Positions 32,836 to 44,781 of a DNA stretch of 64,000 nucleotides are shown here, one piece after another. Both the position numbers and the translations under genes were made by a program. The notes beneath the pieces were generated by a model. It saw only the letters and a program-made list of their open reading frames with translations. It was not told the DNA's origin and did no database searches. Each line of letters begins with the position of its first letter. Position 1 is the first letter of the stretch. Where the stretch lies: NCBI GenBank assembly GCA_025594325.1, contig JANHCV010000009.1, positions 868,001 through 932,000 of the forward strand, read 5' to 3'. The stretch comes from Blastocladiella emersonii ATCC 22665. Lineage: Eukaryota > Blastocladiomycota > Blastocladiomycetes > Blastocladiales > Blastocladiaceae.

Positions 32836-34089
32836 CTTCGGCAACCTCGACGCCCTCGCCACGCATTCGCGTTCGCCATCGTCCAGCCCAGCAGCACGTG
32901 TCCGTGGCCTCGCGCCGTGGCCATGGCCGCGGAGGGCATCGACTATGGCTCATGACCCGCGCGCGACATGATCGGGCTCGGAGCGCGCGACACGAACCAA
33001 CGACTCTCATCCTCGAGCTACGCACCCGCACGCTCGAGTCCAAGTCGTTGTCGTGGTCGTGTCGGCGGCGGCGCAGCAGGTCGTCGTCCATCATGGAACG
33101 TGTTTTCCTGGGCCGCCGCAACTCCCGCTCATTAGCCGATGATCGATCACTCACGCCTCGCTCGCCCGCTGCGCTGCACTAGTAGAGCTGACTCCTGGTC
33201 CATCGTGCTTCGAGTCGAAACGGCGGCAATCCGGCGACGACGACTGCCCGCTTCGCGAGCAGCATCAACGACGCCGTGGTCAACAAGGCTGCGATGCGCG
33301 CGTCAAGCTCTTCTTCCTCCACACGTCGGCCTGCCTCCGCTACTCGATAGCAAGCTTGCCGCGCAGCACGGCGACCAAGGCTCAGGTGGCGAGCGATACT
33401 TTGGTGGGAGGGTACGCGACAAGCCGCTCCCTCGCTCGATGACTTGCCACGGATGCTGACAGCTCGCCCGAGTCTAGTGTGATTCGACGACATGAGACCG
33501 CGGCACGCGACGACCGGCCGACGCGCGCTTCGTTCTGCGGCCGCGAGCGACGTTGGCGGCTACGTCTTCTTCTTCCGCTCCGAGCTGGGCTCGGCGGCGC
33601 GTCGCGGTTCGGCGGGTCAAGGTCAAGGGGTCTCGCTCTCCTCCTGGGCGACCTCGACTTTGCTGTGGCCAAGAACTCGATTGTGGCGGTGGTGCGGAAC
33701 GGGTGCTTCTACGACGCGCCGCGCGAAACGATCAACCTCCTGCTCACGTTCTTTGAGTTCCACGAGCCCGCAGCATCAGCACCGGTGGCTCGTGACGCGC
33801 GTGTCGAGTACCCGGTATGCAGGGCGACTGGGATCCACGCGGTACGTCGATGGCCATTGATCGCCGCCCACTCGCCCACGAGATGACTGACTTCAATGCG
33901 CGCCTGAACGTAGTCCCGAGTCAGCAACAGTAGCAACTGCGGCGTTGACGGAACGCGACTCAACCATCCGCGCGACTCATCTCGCTCCTCGCGTCCTCGA
34001 TCATGTTCGGCGGCGCTTTTGCTACATCTGGTACGAAAAGGGCACGCTCCGCGACGTCTTCTGACGCGACGCACGTCGTTCCAGGCAGG
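32836..34089. other. spacer between tandem units, no supported gene
   Basis: Several open frames of up to 159 codons exist, but none has recognisable motifs. A stretch at 33545–33760 in one frame (VGGYVFFFRSELGSAARRGS) may be a further decayed exon. Confidence 0.35.
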
Positions 34090-37078
34090 CATCCACGCCC
34101 CTCCTCCTCAACGTCCGGCTGGTACGTGCTCCGATTCGTGGCGCTTTCATCGAAACGCGTCGCCGTCGGTGATCGATGCGTCAAGCTGCAGGTCAAGTTC
34201 GACTTGGATCGCGTGGATCCCGATGCGGCAGCAACGACTCGGTGACGGTACGCACGTTTTGACGGCAGCCATCGCTCGGCTTGTCACTGACCTGGGTCGG
34301 CGGCTTCCGCGTAGCAGCGACAACTTCAAGCTCGCACTCGGGCGTACTGGCTGCGGCCGTGACGGGCTGTCGCGCGGCCATGTGCCGTTCCTCGTGTTTC
34401 TCGCCCAGTTCTCGCAGCAAGGCCGCTTCCTCTCGACGTTTGCCTCTCAAGCAGAGCGACGGTACGAGTTTTCATAGTCTCGTAGTGACCGCCACGCACT
34501 CGTCGCTTACCCACGTCCGATCCTGTAGCAACCGTTGCGCGGCTGCCCGCGGCGGGGGTTGTGCGCGCAAGTTCGAGGAACCGAGTCGCTCGACTACTAC
34601 GGCAGCACGCGACAACGACGCCTCAAGTCGGCCGCGCTCGACGCTCACGTTCAACATACGGCATGACGCTCGACGCTCGACGCCCTACCGACCGCGCGGC
34701 GGTGCGGCGCGAGTCCAAGTCGGCGGGCGGGCGGCGTACATCGCCCTGCATGGATGGTACGCGTGTCGATTCGCGTCGGTCGCCACGTAAGTATGAACGA
34801 TGATCACTCACCTCATTCTGTTGCTGTATTTCTCCAGATCCTCGCCGTGTTCCGCGATCGAGGCGCTGGCGCTCCTCGGCGACAACACACCACGACCGGG
34901 AACCAGCACGTGCGCGTTCAAGGGCGGCGGCAGCATTGGGCGTGGGCCAGCTCTCGCTCATCTTCAAGAAGCTCGCGCTCACCGAGAAGCTCGACGCAAA
35001 CCCGCTCGAGAGCTCACTCGCTGTTCGAGATCGAGCGCGCGGCCATGGCCATGGTCGTGGTCATGAAGACTCGCTTGGGCCGCGGGTCGTCCAGCAAGGA
35101 GCAGCAGTCCAAGATGGCCATCGTCGTCGTCCATCCCCGAGACCACGCGCACCGAGTTCAAGCCGAGTCGAGGGGTAGCGTATGGTACGCGCAAGGCGCT
35201 TGCTGCCACCCACAGAATCGTGACTGACGCGTCGCTCATGGCTAGGGCGAGTACGACGCTACGACTTCTCGACCGACCGATACTACGCGCGGCGCCGGGT
35301 CGAGCCGGGTCGAGCCGGGCTATACCTCACGTACTCGTCGCCGTCGTCGAAGCTCAACTTCCCCCTCTGCGACGACTTCAAGCGGCAGGGCGCCTCGGCG
35401 TCGGTCGTTCCGGAACTGCAACGGCCGCCGCCATCTCGGTCGTCGGCAGCGGTCCTCGGCCCAGCTGACTCAACACGGTACTCTCAACAACTGCGACTCG
35501 GCTTCTGCGAGTCGACTTCATCGACTTCATCGACTTCCGCGACAACACACCACGCGCGCGTCGACCTCCAAGCTCCGGCCAGCCACGACACAACGCGCCG
35601 CGACACGGACGACCAGCTCAAGTCGGCGGCGAGCGTCACACAGCGGGGTCGCAGGTCAACGTCAACCTGGGACATGTCGCACTGGATCTCTCACTCGTGC
35701 GAATATGGCCGATCACTCACGCACTGCTCGCTCGCCCTGCGCTCTGCGCTAGAAGCCCATTGTGTGAGCCTCGACCAAGTACTCGCGCGTCTCTCTCTCG
35801 CGAGCGCTTCCGCTGCCGTCATGTCCATGGCCATTGCGTGTGCGCGCATCATCGTGATTCCGCCTCGCGCTAGCGCGTCAAGTCGATCCAGGTCAGCATC
35901 ATCGCGCACCGCCGACGTTGCCGTGTGCGCGTCCGCCGCCGCTGCACCAGTGGACAGTGCTACCGCTACTACTGCGGAGGCACGCTCCGGATCCTTTGCC
36001 ACCGCGTTGTTGCCGGAAACTGACGCGTCGTTCGAATGTAGAGGACTGAAATCTCCCGAACGGAACACGGCCAGACGAGGTCCGTTGGAGCGTGACAACA
36101 GCAGCGACGACTACTCCAACGAGTACTACGGCACGCACCCGAGCGAGCATCCCGCCTGCGAGCTCAAGAGCTACTATTCGCGGCCTTCGACAACCTCGGC
36201 TTCGCTTCGCGCAGCGGCGACGGCCAAGAACTGCAAGATCGAGATCAGCGTGAACGACGACGGGCTGCACGGCGAGTTCACAATCCATGAGCCGACGACC
36301 CAAGGCACCAACGAGTCGACCAACACTCAGCAACAGCACTCGAGCAGCAGACCTGGAACGTGTCGCATTCCTCTTTCCCTCCACCACACCCGTGCGCGCG
36401 AGTCCGTGACGCTGACATCTGTTCTCCGCGACCAGTAGTTGATGGAAGCCGCGCTACTTCTCCTCCTCGCTCGCATCGGCCCGATTCGTGTTTACGCGCG
36501 CGCTGTGCCGCGTAACAACGAGCTACCGCGTCGTTGATCTCTCGCTCGCGGCCAGCTGCTCGCCTCGTACTCGTACACGGACGGCCTCGGCTGCATCTCC
36601 ACCACCGCTCCGAGTCATCCACGCGTTGACCGAGACAAGGTCAAGCTCAAGGAGAACCGCGGCCGCATCGGATCACACGACAGCTAGATGATGTCGGTAC
36701 GCGTGGCCGAGACGAGACGAGATCATCCGCATGACGGCTCATACTGACCGAGCCGCGCGACTGCATCCACCGTGTAGCCGACTCGACCGGCTTCGAGTCC
36801 TTCTTCCTCCGCGCGCCCGTACTCGCCTCCATCTTCGACTCTGCCGCCGCGACCAGCGGTGCTGCGCGACAATCACGACTTGCTTCTGTGACTGTGCACT
36901 CCATCACTTCTGCGCGTAGTGGAAGCGAATACGGCAGACTGACGCGTGCGAACTTGGTTCCTCCGAGTAGGCGCTGCACGCTCAACAAGGGCTGTCGATC
37001 GATCGTATCGCCACCGTCGCTCCTCCTCTCTTCCTCAAGCGTGTCCGGATCATCTTCCTCGTGGTCGCCCATTTGCTT
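34090..37078. repeat. tandem unit 2 of the degenerate duplicated locus
   Basis: Partner of 29991–32835. From about 36559 to 37060 it matches 32316–32817 with a constant offset of 4243 nt and, by eye, no mismatch. Upstream of that block similarity drops and small indels change the offset to 4221–4261. As in unit 1, possible exons are interrupted in every frame, so I call no gene here. Confidence 0.75.
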
Positions 37079-37620
37079 CGGCGATCTCGTCCTGCTTTGC
37101 TTTCGCCATCGTCCAGCTTGATAAGTGTCCGTGGTCCCGCGCTGTGGACTCGCGCCGTGACCATGGGCCGCACCGATTGCTCATCACTCACATCGTGCCC
37201 TCAGTTTTGCGGCAGCCTGATCAAACCTACCTCGATCACCTCCAAGGTGTACACGCGCGCGCTATCTCTACGACTGATACGTCGTGCCTGCAGAGTTAGG
37301 CTTGACGTGCAGGACTTGGCACGGTGCTCTCAACGGTCTCGCTTCTGCATCGACTCAGCTTCCTACGTGTATTTTGTCGCCCGTGGATGAACCGCCTGTG
37401 TGCCGCCTCATGCTGACGGCGAGCGGCGCGAGCGGAGACGCAAGTCTCGTCAACCTGGGACGTGTCCACGTACTGGCTACGCTACCTCTCCTGCGCGAAC
37501 ACGGCCGATCACTCACTCACGCTTCGCTTGCCACTGACGCGGTAGAAATCCTTTTCGTATGCTCCTCGATCAAGTGCTCCCAACGGCCACTTTGGGCGGT
37601 GTGAGCGCATTGTCACTCCG
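37079..37620. repeat. third, partial copy of the tandem unit
   Basis: The segment around 37440–37530 (CGTCAACCTGGGACGTGTCC, then GCGAACACGGCCGATCACTC) corresponds to 31395–31480 and 35655–35735 of the two larger units. It is shorter and more diverged. Confidence 0.55.
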
Positions 37621-38213
37621 GCATCGACCCTGCTCCGATTGCCTGTGCTGAGTCGCCGTGGCATCAATCGAGTTTGAGAGCATCGGCGCGGCGGCGTGCA
37701 GGTCCAAACTGGAGCTTCTGCCCTTCGCCGCGTCCAGCTGTACAAGGGCTGGACCAGCGAGCCGACTTGCTTTGCAATCGTTCTTTCCAAGTGGATCGCC
37801 CGCGCCGCTCGTGCTAGCGGAGCTCCCGTCTTGAGCTCCCGTCTTGAGCTCCCGACTGCTAGTCTATGCCCAAGATCGCCCCAACGACTCACTTGCTCGC
37901 GTTGGGGCCGATGCGCGAGAGGCCCTCGGGACGTTCGCGCAACTCGTGCTCGTCAAGGACATCAATGACACCTCGCCCAACACGAGGGCGCTCTGATCAA
38001 GAGCAGTTTGCATCAAGTTACGTAGAGCTATTTCGCTCTCCATTGGTTTTCGTGGAAGGATGGTGAGAGCGTGAAGCGAGCACGAACCTTGCTCGTCTTG
38101 CCACCTGTTTGCCCCCTCACGGAACGGGCTTACAAAGGAAGCGAAGGAGAGCGCCATCGAATACTAGAGGAGAAGCTAATATATGTTACAGATGTGTACA
38201 GAGTGGGTAAGAT
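37621..38213. other. possible coding remnant
   Basis: One frame at 37855–37997 reads LLVYAQDRPNDSLARVGADA and REALGTFAQLVLVKDINDT before a stop. It looks like protein sequence but has no start or splice context that I can defend. Confidence 0.3.
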
Positions 38214-38766
38214 CTACTCGTCGTCGCTACTGTCCGAGTCGTCAGACGAATCTTCTGCCCGATGCCCCCGGTTCGGGTTGTGGAACAGCTCGTCATCGTC
38301 ATCGCTGTCACTCTCGCTCTCCTCGTTGGCGGTGGCCGCTGGCGCGTCCTTGGCGGCCTCGGCCTCTTCGGCCTGCTCCTTCGCCGCCCACTCGGCGGGC
38401 CACTCGCCGCGCTTCTTCATGGCCGAGACGTGGTCGGGGAAGAGTACGTGCGCGATCTCACCCCACACCTTGCCAACGTCTCCCGGGTACGGCTGAAGCA
38501 CCGCGTAAGACCCTAACCATCGACCAAGTCAGCAAACCCTGATCAGCGATGGCTCAGCCGCTGCAGCGAAACTTACCGCGCTTGACCCAGATCACATTGC
38601 GGAACCGAGCGGGCAGCTCGGCCAGCGTCATGGACCCATCGGCCAGCTCAACCTCGTGCAGGTTGTTGCCGCGCGGCGAGTGCACGCGCGCGATGACCTG
38701 GTTCCCGGTCGGCGTCGGGTCCTCGTTCAGAAAAGCCTGGATCAGATGCTTGTTGCGGCGTGACAT
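38214..38766 (-). CDS. EIF1AD: EIF1AD-like (eIF1A-domain) protein
   Basis: Two exons (38766–38577 and 38512–38214) flank a 64-nt intron with donor GTAAGT and acceptor TTAG; the product is 162 aa. The eIF1A-like OB fold spans about residues 5–110: QVIARVHSPRGNNLHEVELA, LPARFRNVIWVKRGSYAVLQ, then IAHVLFPDHVSAMKKRGEWP, matching human EIF1AD (NNLHEVE; RKNIWIKRGDF; VRSLQKEGFWP). The C terminus is the expected acidic Ser/Asp tail with DELFHNPNRG. EIF1AD is a nuclear relative of eIF1A reported to act in late 40S ribosomal subunit maturation. Translation starts in a short 5' leader. Confidence 0.9.
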
Positions 38767-40195
38767 TTTCGTTGATTCGTTGCGGTTAAGGTGTCTAGTT
38801 AGCGTCACCCGAGGCGATGGCCGCGGAGTCGGCGGTGGAGGAAGTGTGGCGCAGGCGCCGTTGATCAACGTCAGGTGATCTCTTGTGACCCGTCGGCAGG
38901 CGAAACGCGTACCTGAAACGCGACGCGTCGCACTTTCGAAAGCACGCACAACCTCCTTCGCGGCGATTGGGGGCCGATCATACATGCAGTTGATGTTTCA
39001 ACCGCCTTTCAGCGATGCCACAGCGCGACGACGATGGCTGGAATCGTGACAGACACCCACGGTCCGCCGCGTGCCAAAGCAGCCAGCACCGCTCTGTGGA
39101 CGATTCAATCTTACGTCTCATGGCTGTTGCTCTCGATGGCAGCTCAAGACGCCCATCCCGCTCGTCCAGTGGCTCAGTGGCAAGAGGAAATGCGACCCCT
39201 ATCTCTTTGGGCGTGAGCTCGGATCGCAGTCCGCAGCCTATCGATCCAGGGGAGGAAGTTGGTTCGCTCTTTCCACCGTGAACACTAAAGAAATTCCCAC
39301 GATGAGCTTGCCACAAACGTGACCGGCGGGGCTCATGTGCGTTCCGAAAGGCCGATCGTGTCGCCTGCATGAACCCGGCTAATACAAATTGTCCGACAAC
39401 GCCGAGCCGGATCGCAGCGAGTCGCCGTGCTCGAGATCACGCATCCCATCACGCAGGGGCCGAGCGACTGACCAGTTTTGATCCTCAATCCCAGCCCCAC
39501 GCTTTCGCTATTCACAGGTGCTTCAATTTCTGCGGACATTGATGTCAATGCTCTCGAGCGCACCAGCCTTCCGATCATTATGGGCCTCGACCGAAGCTCG
39601 GCCCTCGTTCGCTGATCGGGGGACCCTGAAACATATCGTGCATCGGGTGAACACGGGCGCCCTCGTCCCTTGCGAAGCTTCTTCTCGCTTCCGCCATCGA
39701 AGTGACGCGGTTTTGCCTCGTTAGTGCGTCGCACTTCACGAGAACAACGTTGCTCGTGTGCCTATCTCTATATTATGCTATAATAAAACCGAACATGCCG
39801 TGGCCGCGGGACACGCTTCACAACGTTGGGCGTACGCTCGTGCTCGCACAACGCTTGTCTCACTTCGCAGCCAACGGGCCGCCTGCGGCGGCCGGCTGCT
39901 CGTGCGACGACGATTCGCAGCTCGCGCCATGCCGGGTGGGCGTCGCCACCTGCGCGCGCGTGTGTCCCGCGGCCACGGCATGTCGAGGGCAGCGTCGAGC
40001 TTGGGTACGAGCTCCTCACGCCTTGCGACCCTGGATGGATGCAACGACTTTGGAGGGTGATGGAAGGATGCAGAATGTTCCGACAGCGACCGACCACGGC
40101 CAGCTGGAGTCGACGTCCTCTCGCGGCGGAGTTCGCGAGCGATGCCCATAAAGCACTCGGTCAGATCAACCACTTGTACCGACACCATTTCCACC
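38767..40195. other. intergenic, no supported gene
   Basis: About 1.4 kb separates the divergent EIF1AD and S9-peptidase genes. Near 38880–38950, AAACGCGT, ACGCGACGCGTCGC and GTGACCCGTCGGCAGG resemble parts of the 42.4-kb regulatory-like module. A short frame at 39480–39610 (LSLFTGASISADIDVNALER) may be a remnant. Nothing is firmly identified. Confidence 0.4.
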
Positions 40196-41515
40196 ATGGT
40201 TCACGCTGATCTCGCCGCCATCGCGCCGCTCATCCCGATCGAGGACTTCTTCACCAACCCGGACCGCACGGCGCCGAGCCTATCGCCCGACTACACCAAG
40301 CGCTCGTGGCTCGCGCCCGGCGCCAACTCGAACCTACAGGTGTGGGTTCAGCCGCTCGCGGCATGGCGCCAGGGCACCGCCGACGGCCGCGTCCAGGTCA
40401 CCAACCACTCGACGCACGACACCCGCTCGTACAAGTGGACGCGCGACGGCACGGGCATCTTCTTCCTGCAGGACAATAACGGCGATGAGGTGTTCCACCT
40501 GTTCGACGTCGACCTCGAGACGCGCGTCGAGCGCGATCTGACGCCCGTGGACGGCGTGACCATCAAGCGCGGCTTCGTCAACTGCGACTGGCTCGCCGAG
40601 TCGCTGCTCGAGCCGGGCAAGATTGCCGTCGCGCTCAACCTCGACGGACGCCGCCAGCACGACGTGTACAAGATCGACGTGGCGTCGGGCGAGCTCACGC
40701 TGCACACCAAGGTGCGTACCGGCGTCGAGGCCGTGCTGCTCGACGACCACCTCGTTCTGCGCACCGCCACGGCGACGGAAAAGGACGGCAGCTCGACGGT
40801 GCTCGGGTACAACCCCGCGGGCGAGGACGAGGCCGCCATGTGGCCCGTGCTCCACGCGTCGACCCCGATCGACACCGTGTACGCGGTGCACGCGCACCTC
40901 GACGGGCGCATCCTGCTCCTGTCGTCGGTCGGCCGCGAGACGCGCGTCCTGATCGACTTTGACCCGGCGACGGGCGAGCAGACGGTGCTGGCCGAGGGTC
41001 CCGTCGACGTGGCCGTCGAGAAGGTGCACCCGGCGACACACGCGCTGCAGTTTGTCGCGTATAACCCGGGCCGGTACCAGTGGGCGGTCGTCGACGAGTC
41101 GCTGCGCGAGCACTTTGACCGTGTCCAGGCCTACGCTGCTGAGCACGACGCCGACTTCTCGTTCATTCCGCTCGCCGGCGCCGACGACGCAGTGTGGATG
41201 CTCTCTCTCACATACAGCAACGCGCCCGCCGCGTTCGCGCTGTACCACAAGGACCCTGCCGTGACGGGCGCCAACGCCGAGGAGCACTTCGAGTTTCTCT
41301 TCACCAGCAACTCCAAGCTCGCGGGCCTCACGCTCGGCCGGTGCGAGTCGGTCAACTACGCGGCGCGCGACGCGCTGCCGCTGCAGGGCTACTTCACGTA
41401 CCCGCCAGGCTATGACGCGGCCAGTGGCGCCACGTACCCGCTGGTGCTCGTGATTCACGGCGGTCCGTGGGCGCTCGACTCGTTCGGGTACTCGTCGCTC
41501 GCGCAGTGGCTCGCG

Positions 41516-41546
<31 letters not shown>

Positions 41547-42191
41547 ACCGCGGGTCCATCGGGTTCAACCGCACGCACTTGTCGGCGGGGTTCAAACAGT
41601 GGGGCCGCGCCATGCACACGGACCTGCTTGACTCGGTTGACATGGCCGTGGCGCGCGGGATCGCCGACCGTGACCGCGTGGCGATTCTCGGCGGCAGCTA
41701 CGGCGGATACACGGCGTTGGCCGGCGTCGCACTGACGCCTGACTTTTTCACGTGCGCCGTCGACATTGTCGGCCCATCTAACCTCAAGACTTTCCTGGCG
41801 TCGGTCCCGCCGTACTGGGAGGCGTTCCGCTCGCTCCTGTACACGCGCGTCGGTCATCCCGAGCACGACTCGGAGCTGCTCGACGAGGTCTCGCCCGTGC
41901 ACCACGCGCACAAGATCGTGCGCCCGCTGCTCATCGCACAGGGCAAGAATGACCCGCGAGTCAAGGAGGCAGGCCATCGCCAAAAACGGCGGCAACGTCG
42001 TCTACGCGCTGTACCCAGACGAGGGCCACGGCTTCTCCAAGCCCGTCAACCGCGTCGACTTCTTCGGCAAGGCCGAGGTCTTCCTCGCGCGATACATGGG
42101 CGACAAGGTCCGCGTCCAGGACGGACTCGATTTTCACGTCAACAAGGACGGCGCATCGGCTCAGTTGCGCTTCGTTGGCGATGCTTTCTAG
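40196..42191 (+). pseudogene. S9 family peptidase (prolyl oligopeptidase/acylaminoacyl type), frame broken near the C terminus
   Basis: The start at 40196 has a perfect CCACCATGG context. The first ~390 residues form the seven-bladed propeller (YKWTRDGTGIFFLQDNNGDE; NCDWLAESLLEPGK), followed by an alpha/beta hydrolase domain: VLVIHGGPWALDSFGYSSLA, YAVLQPNYRGSIGFNR and the nucleophile Ser in GGSYGGY (residue about 501). The catalytic Asp is in GKNDPRVKE (about 586). Right after it, near 41970, the frame breaks and the residues expected next (family ESDQIV-type) are missing; the His motif DEGHGF and the real C terminus ending at 42191 lie in the next frame. As written, the long frame would lose the catalytic His. 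No intron signals bridge the break. Either a recent inactivating deletion or an assembly error. Confidence 0.82.
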
Positions 42192-42708
42192 TGGGAAATG
42201 GGAATGAGTTGTGTTCTTTCAATTTCGAAAGGTTAAACATAGTTTAGCTTACGTTCTTAACCGATGACTTTGGCCGAACTCGCTCAGTATACTCGCTTGA
42301 TGCCATGTCATGCGAGGCTCATTCGTGTGGCGCAACGCGTTCAACTTGTCATCACGTGGCTCGAACTCAAGGAGTGCATCTGTTGCTTAGCCTGCCGAGC
42401 AGCAGGTGTGGCGCAACGCGTCCCCAGCTGCCCTCACGTGACCCGTTGGCAGGTGCTCCCATTTGCTCGGATCAGTTCAACCCCTTCGTTTCCGCCACCC
42501 CCTAGAAGACAACGCTGCTGCCATGAATCGGAAGGAGACTCGATGCAAAATGGTCGACTAGTTGCGGGGACTCTCTGCAAATGTCTCGCCCGCATCTCCT
42601 GCGAAGACCTCGGAGCGAGCGGGCGGGTGGCGTGCGGCCCTTGCGCGCGCGCGTGAACCCGACCTCCCGACCCGCTCCGAGACCATATCCCACGAATGAT
42701 ATCGCACA
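42192..42708. other. intergenic region with two regulatory-like modules
   Basis: It contains two copies of GTGTGGCGCAACGCGT (42325–42340 and 42406–42421), each followed by CACGTG (42353 and 42435). It separates the peptidase from the next plus-strand gene and could hold that gene's promoter. Confidence 0.5.
42325..42440 (+). promoter_or_regulatory. paired GTGTGGCGCAACGCGT / CACGTG modules
   Basis: Two full copies of the module sit 81 nt apart in the same orientation, each with CACGTG 12–13 nt beyond ACGCGT. Single copies occur at 7630 and 13464. The repetition in intergenic DNA suggests a bound site or a dispersed-repeat core. Confidence 0.4.
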
Positions 42709-44329
42709 ATGCAAGGTCGCCCAACCAACTTTCGCCCGACGCGCCGCTGGTCGCGTGCCGTTCCGACGGCCGAGGGCGCGGCGCTGACGCTCCACCTCGT
42801 CGCGAAACCCGCTGCCTCCGCCACCGCTACGGCTGACGGGCCGGGCGCGTCCAGCCAGCTCGCCGCGTCGTTCCTGCTCACGCCGCCCGCCTCCCAGGCA
42901 CACCATGCGGCTGCCGTCCAGCGGTGCACGGTGCGGTGCGAGACCCGCATGGACGATCGCCGGATGCTGCTCGCGTCGCCGTCGCCCGCGGGGCTCTCGC
43001 TCGCCGAGTGGAAAGAGCTCGTCGACGTCGTGTTCGCGGCCGAGGTCACGATCTCGGTTCGCCTTTGCGTCGACGAGTACGAGGACATTGAGTCGATTCT
43101 GGCGACGGCGGTGGCGGGTGTCGTCGCGCTCAGCGACGCGGAACGCGCGCACGTCAAGGTCGAGCCGTTCCAGTTCACGCGCGCGGTCGGGTTTGAGCCC
43201 GTCTACGAGGGTACACCCCTCGCTTTCCCGCACCCGCGCTCTCCCCGCTGACTTCCGCTCCCTGCGCCCAGGAACGACCGTGGTCCGGTTCGCCGACACG
43301 ATGCACCTGGACGCGTACGCGTCGCATCACCAGTGGATCGACCCGGGCCGCGTTGCGACGCTCGACCGGGTTCAAATAGACCTGCCCACCGTGTCGACCG
43401 ACCCCGCCGCCGTGGCCGTGCTTCTCGCGGCAGCGCGCAACCAGCTGCGGCGCATGTTCCCGCGTGTCTTCTCGCCCGAGTACGTGAGCGACGTGCGCCG
43501 CAACGCTCGGTACATCCCGAGCCTCGCGCAGTCGCTGTCGACGATCCTCGGCGGCTCCGCGGCCGACTATGCCGACCCTGACACGGTCGCGCAGATCTTC
43601 TACCGGCTCGTGCGCGGCGCCGCGCTGCAGTGGCACCGCGCGCGGTGTAATGCGGCGGCCGAGGATGCGGTGGTCGTTTCGGCGGCGCAACCCGTTGAGC
43701 AGCTGCCGCTGGCGACTCCGCCATGGCCGACGTCGTTGCAGCCCGTGCCGGTGTCGCCGTCTTCGACACAGGCCTCGATTCCGTGGCCGACGTCAGCGCA
43801 GCCCGCGTCGGCGTCGTCGTTCTCGGCGCAGTTTTCGCTTTCGTTGCCGCCCTCGACCCAGCTCACCTCGTGGTCGTCATCGGCGTTACTTACGCAAGAG
43901 CCGGTCGACGACGCGGTCGAGGACATTGACCTCTTTGCGCTCGTCGCCGCACTTGAGGACGAGGCCATCGATCTGCACCAGGTCGGCGGTGCTCGTCTCG
44001 CGCACCCGGAACCCGCCTTCTGCCTGTTCGATGTGGCCGCGGCGCTCGTCGAGCACTCGCAGGCCGCCGGCACGCTCTCACTCGCTCCTTCGCCCACCGC
44101 CGACGAGGTCGACAAAGACGACATCGAGGGCTCGCGGTGGTGGTCGCTCGTGTCGAGCCAGAGCCAGGAGGTCTTCGACGAGGAAAAGTTCATTGCGCCG
44201 TGCATCCGTACCTCGCCGCGCGCGGACTCGTCGCCTCCCCCCGCCGCGGACGCCATCGACGCGCTGCTCGCGAGCGCGCTGGCGGCGGCCGAGCGGCGGC
44301 GTGCGCTGGTGGCGAAAGCACAAATATAA
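42709..44329 (+). CDS. hypothetical protein, 519 aa
   Basis: Two exons (42709–43210 and 43272–44329; donor GTACAC, acceptor CAG) join in frame. The N-terminal half looks globular (LSLAEWKELVDVVFAAEVTI; VRLCVDEYEDIESILATAVA; TTVVRFADTMHLDAYASHHQ; DPDTVAQIFYRLVRGAALQW). The middle is Ser/Pro/Thr-rich and contains repeated PWPTS.QP words, and the end is helical and charged. No signal peptide, membrane span or named domain is seen. High third-position GC and a sensible intron indicate a real gene. It is followed by the CSL gene in the same direction. Confidence 0.65.
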
Positions 44330-44781
44330 TTCTCCTTCATACCTGATGGTCGCAGTGATCGAGGCCGGAGATCGAGGGGGCTGGGCCGGCCGGCCGCGAA
44401 CACGCACGGGAGCGATCCTTGCAGGAGCCGCGCCGCTCCGACTCCTCTCTCTCCTCTCCTCCCATCACATTCGCACATCACTGCAACGAATTCACTTGCC
44501 CGCCGAGCTCCTGCAGTCTCGCCGGTGCCGCGCGCTCTGCCGGACCCGCGCTCTTGCCAGTTATTGCACCAAGTCGGCGTTCGCGGACGTCTCTGAGGTG
44601 CGGCCAGGTGTATGCGCTACACCGATGGAGCCCCTGACGGCCTGAAAATCGTGGCTCGATGCATGTAGCCGACGACGACCTCGGCGTCCACGACTCCGTG
44701 TGTCCCCACGGCCAGCGCCGTCGACTCATTACTCGTCTCTCAGCTCGTCTCCCGTCCCGCCGCGCCTCCTCGCGCACCTGC
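44330..44781. other. promoter region of the CSL gene
   Basis: About 450 nt of Cys/Thr-codon-like pyrimidine-rich sequence (CTCTCTCCTCTCCTCCC at 44447) typical of fungal core promoters and 5' leaders. No gene is seen. Confidence 0.4.

Noticed and set aside
40334-41995. 553-codon minus-strand ORF opposite the S9 peptidase
   Set aside because: It is an antisense shadow created by high GC and codon bias; the plus frame holds the conserved peptidase motifs.
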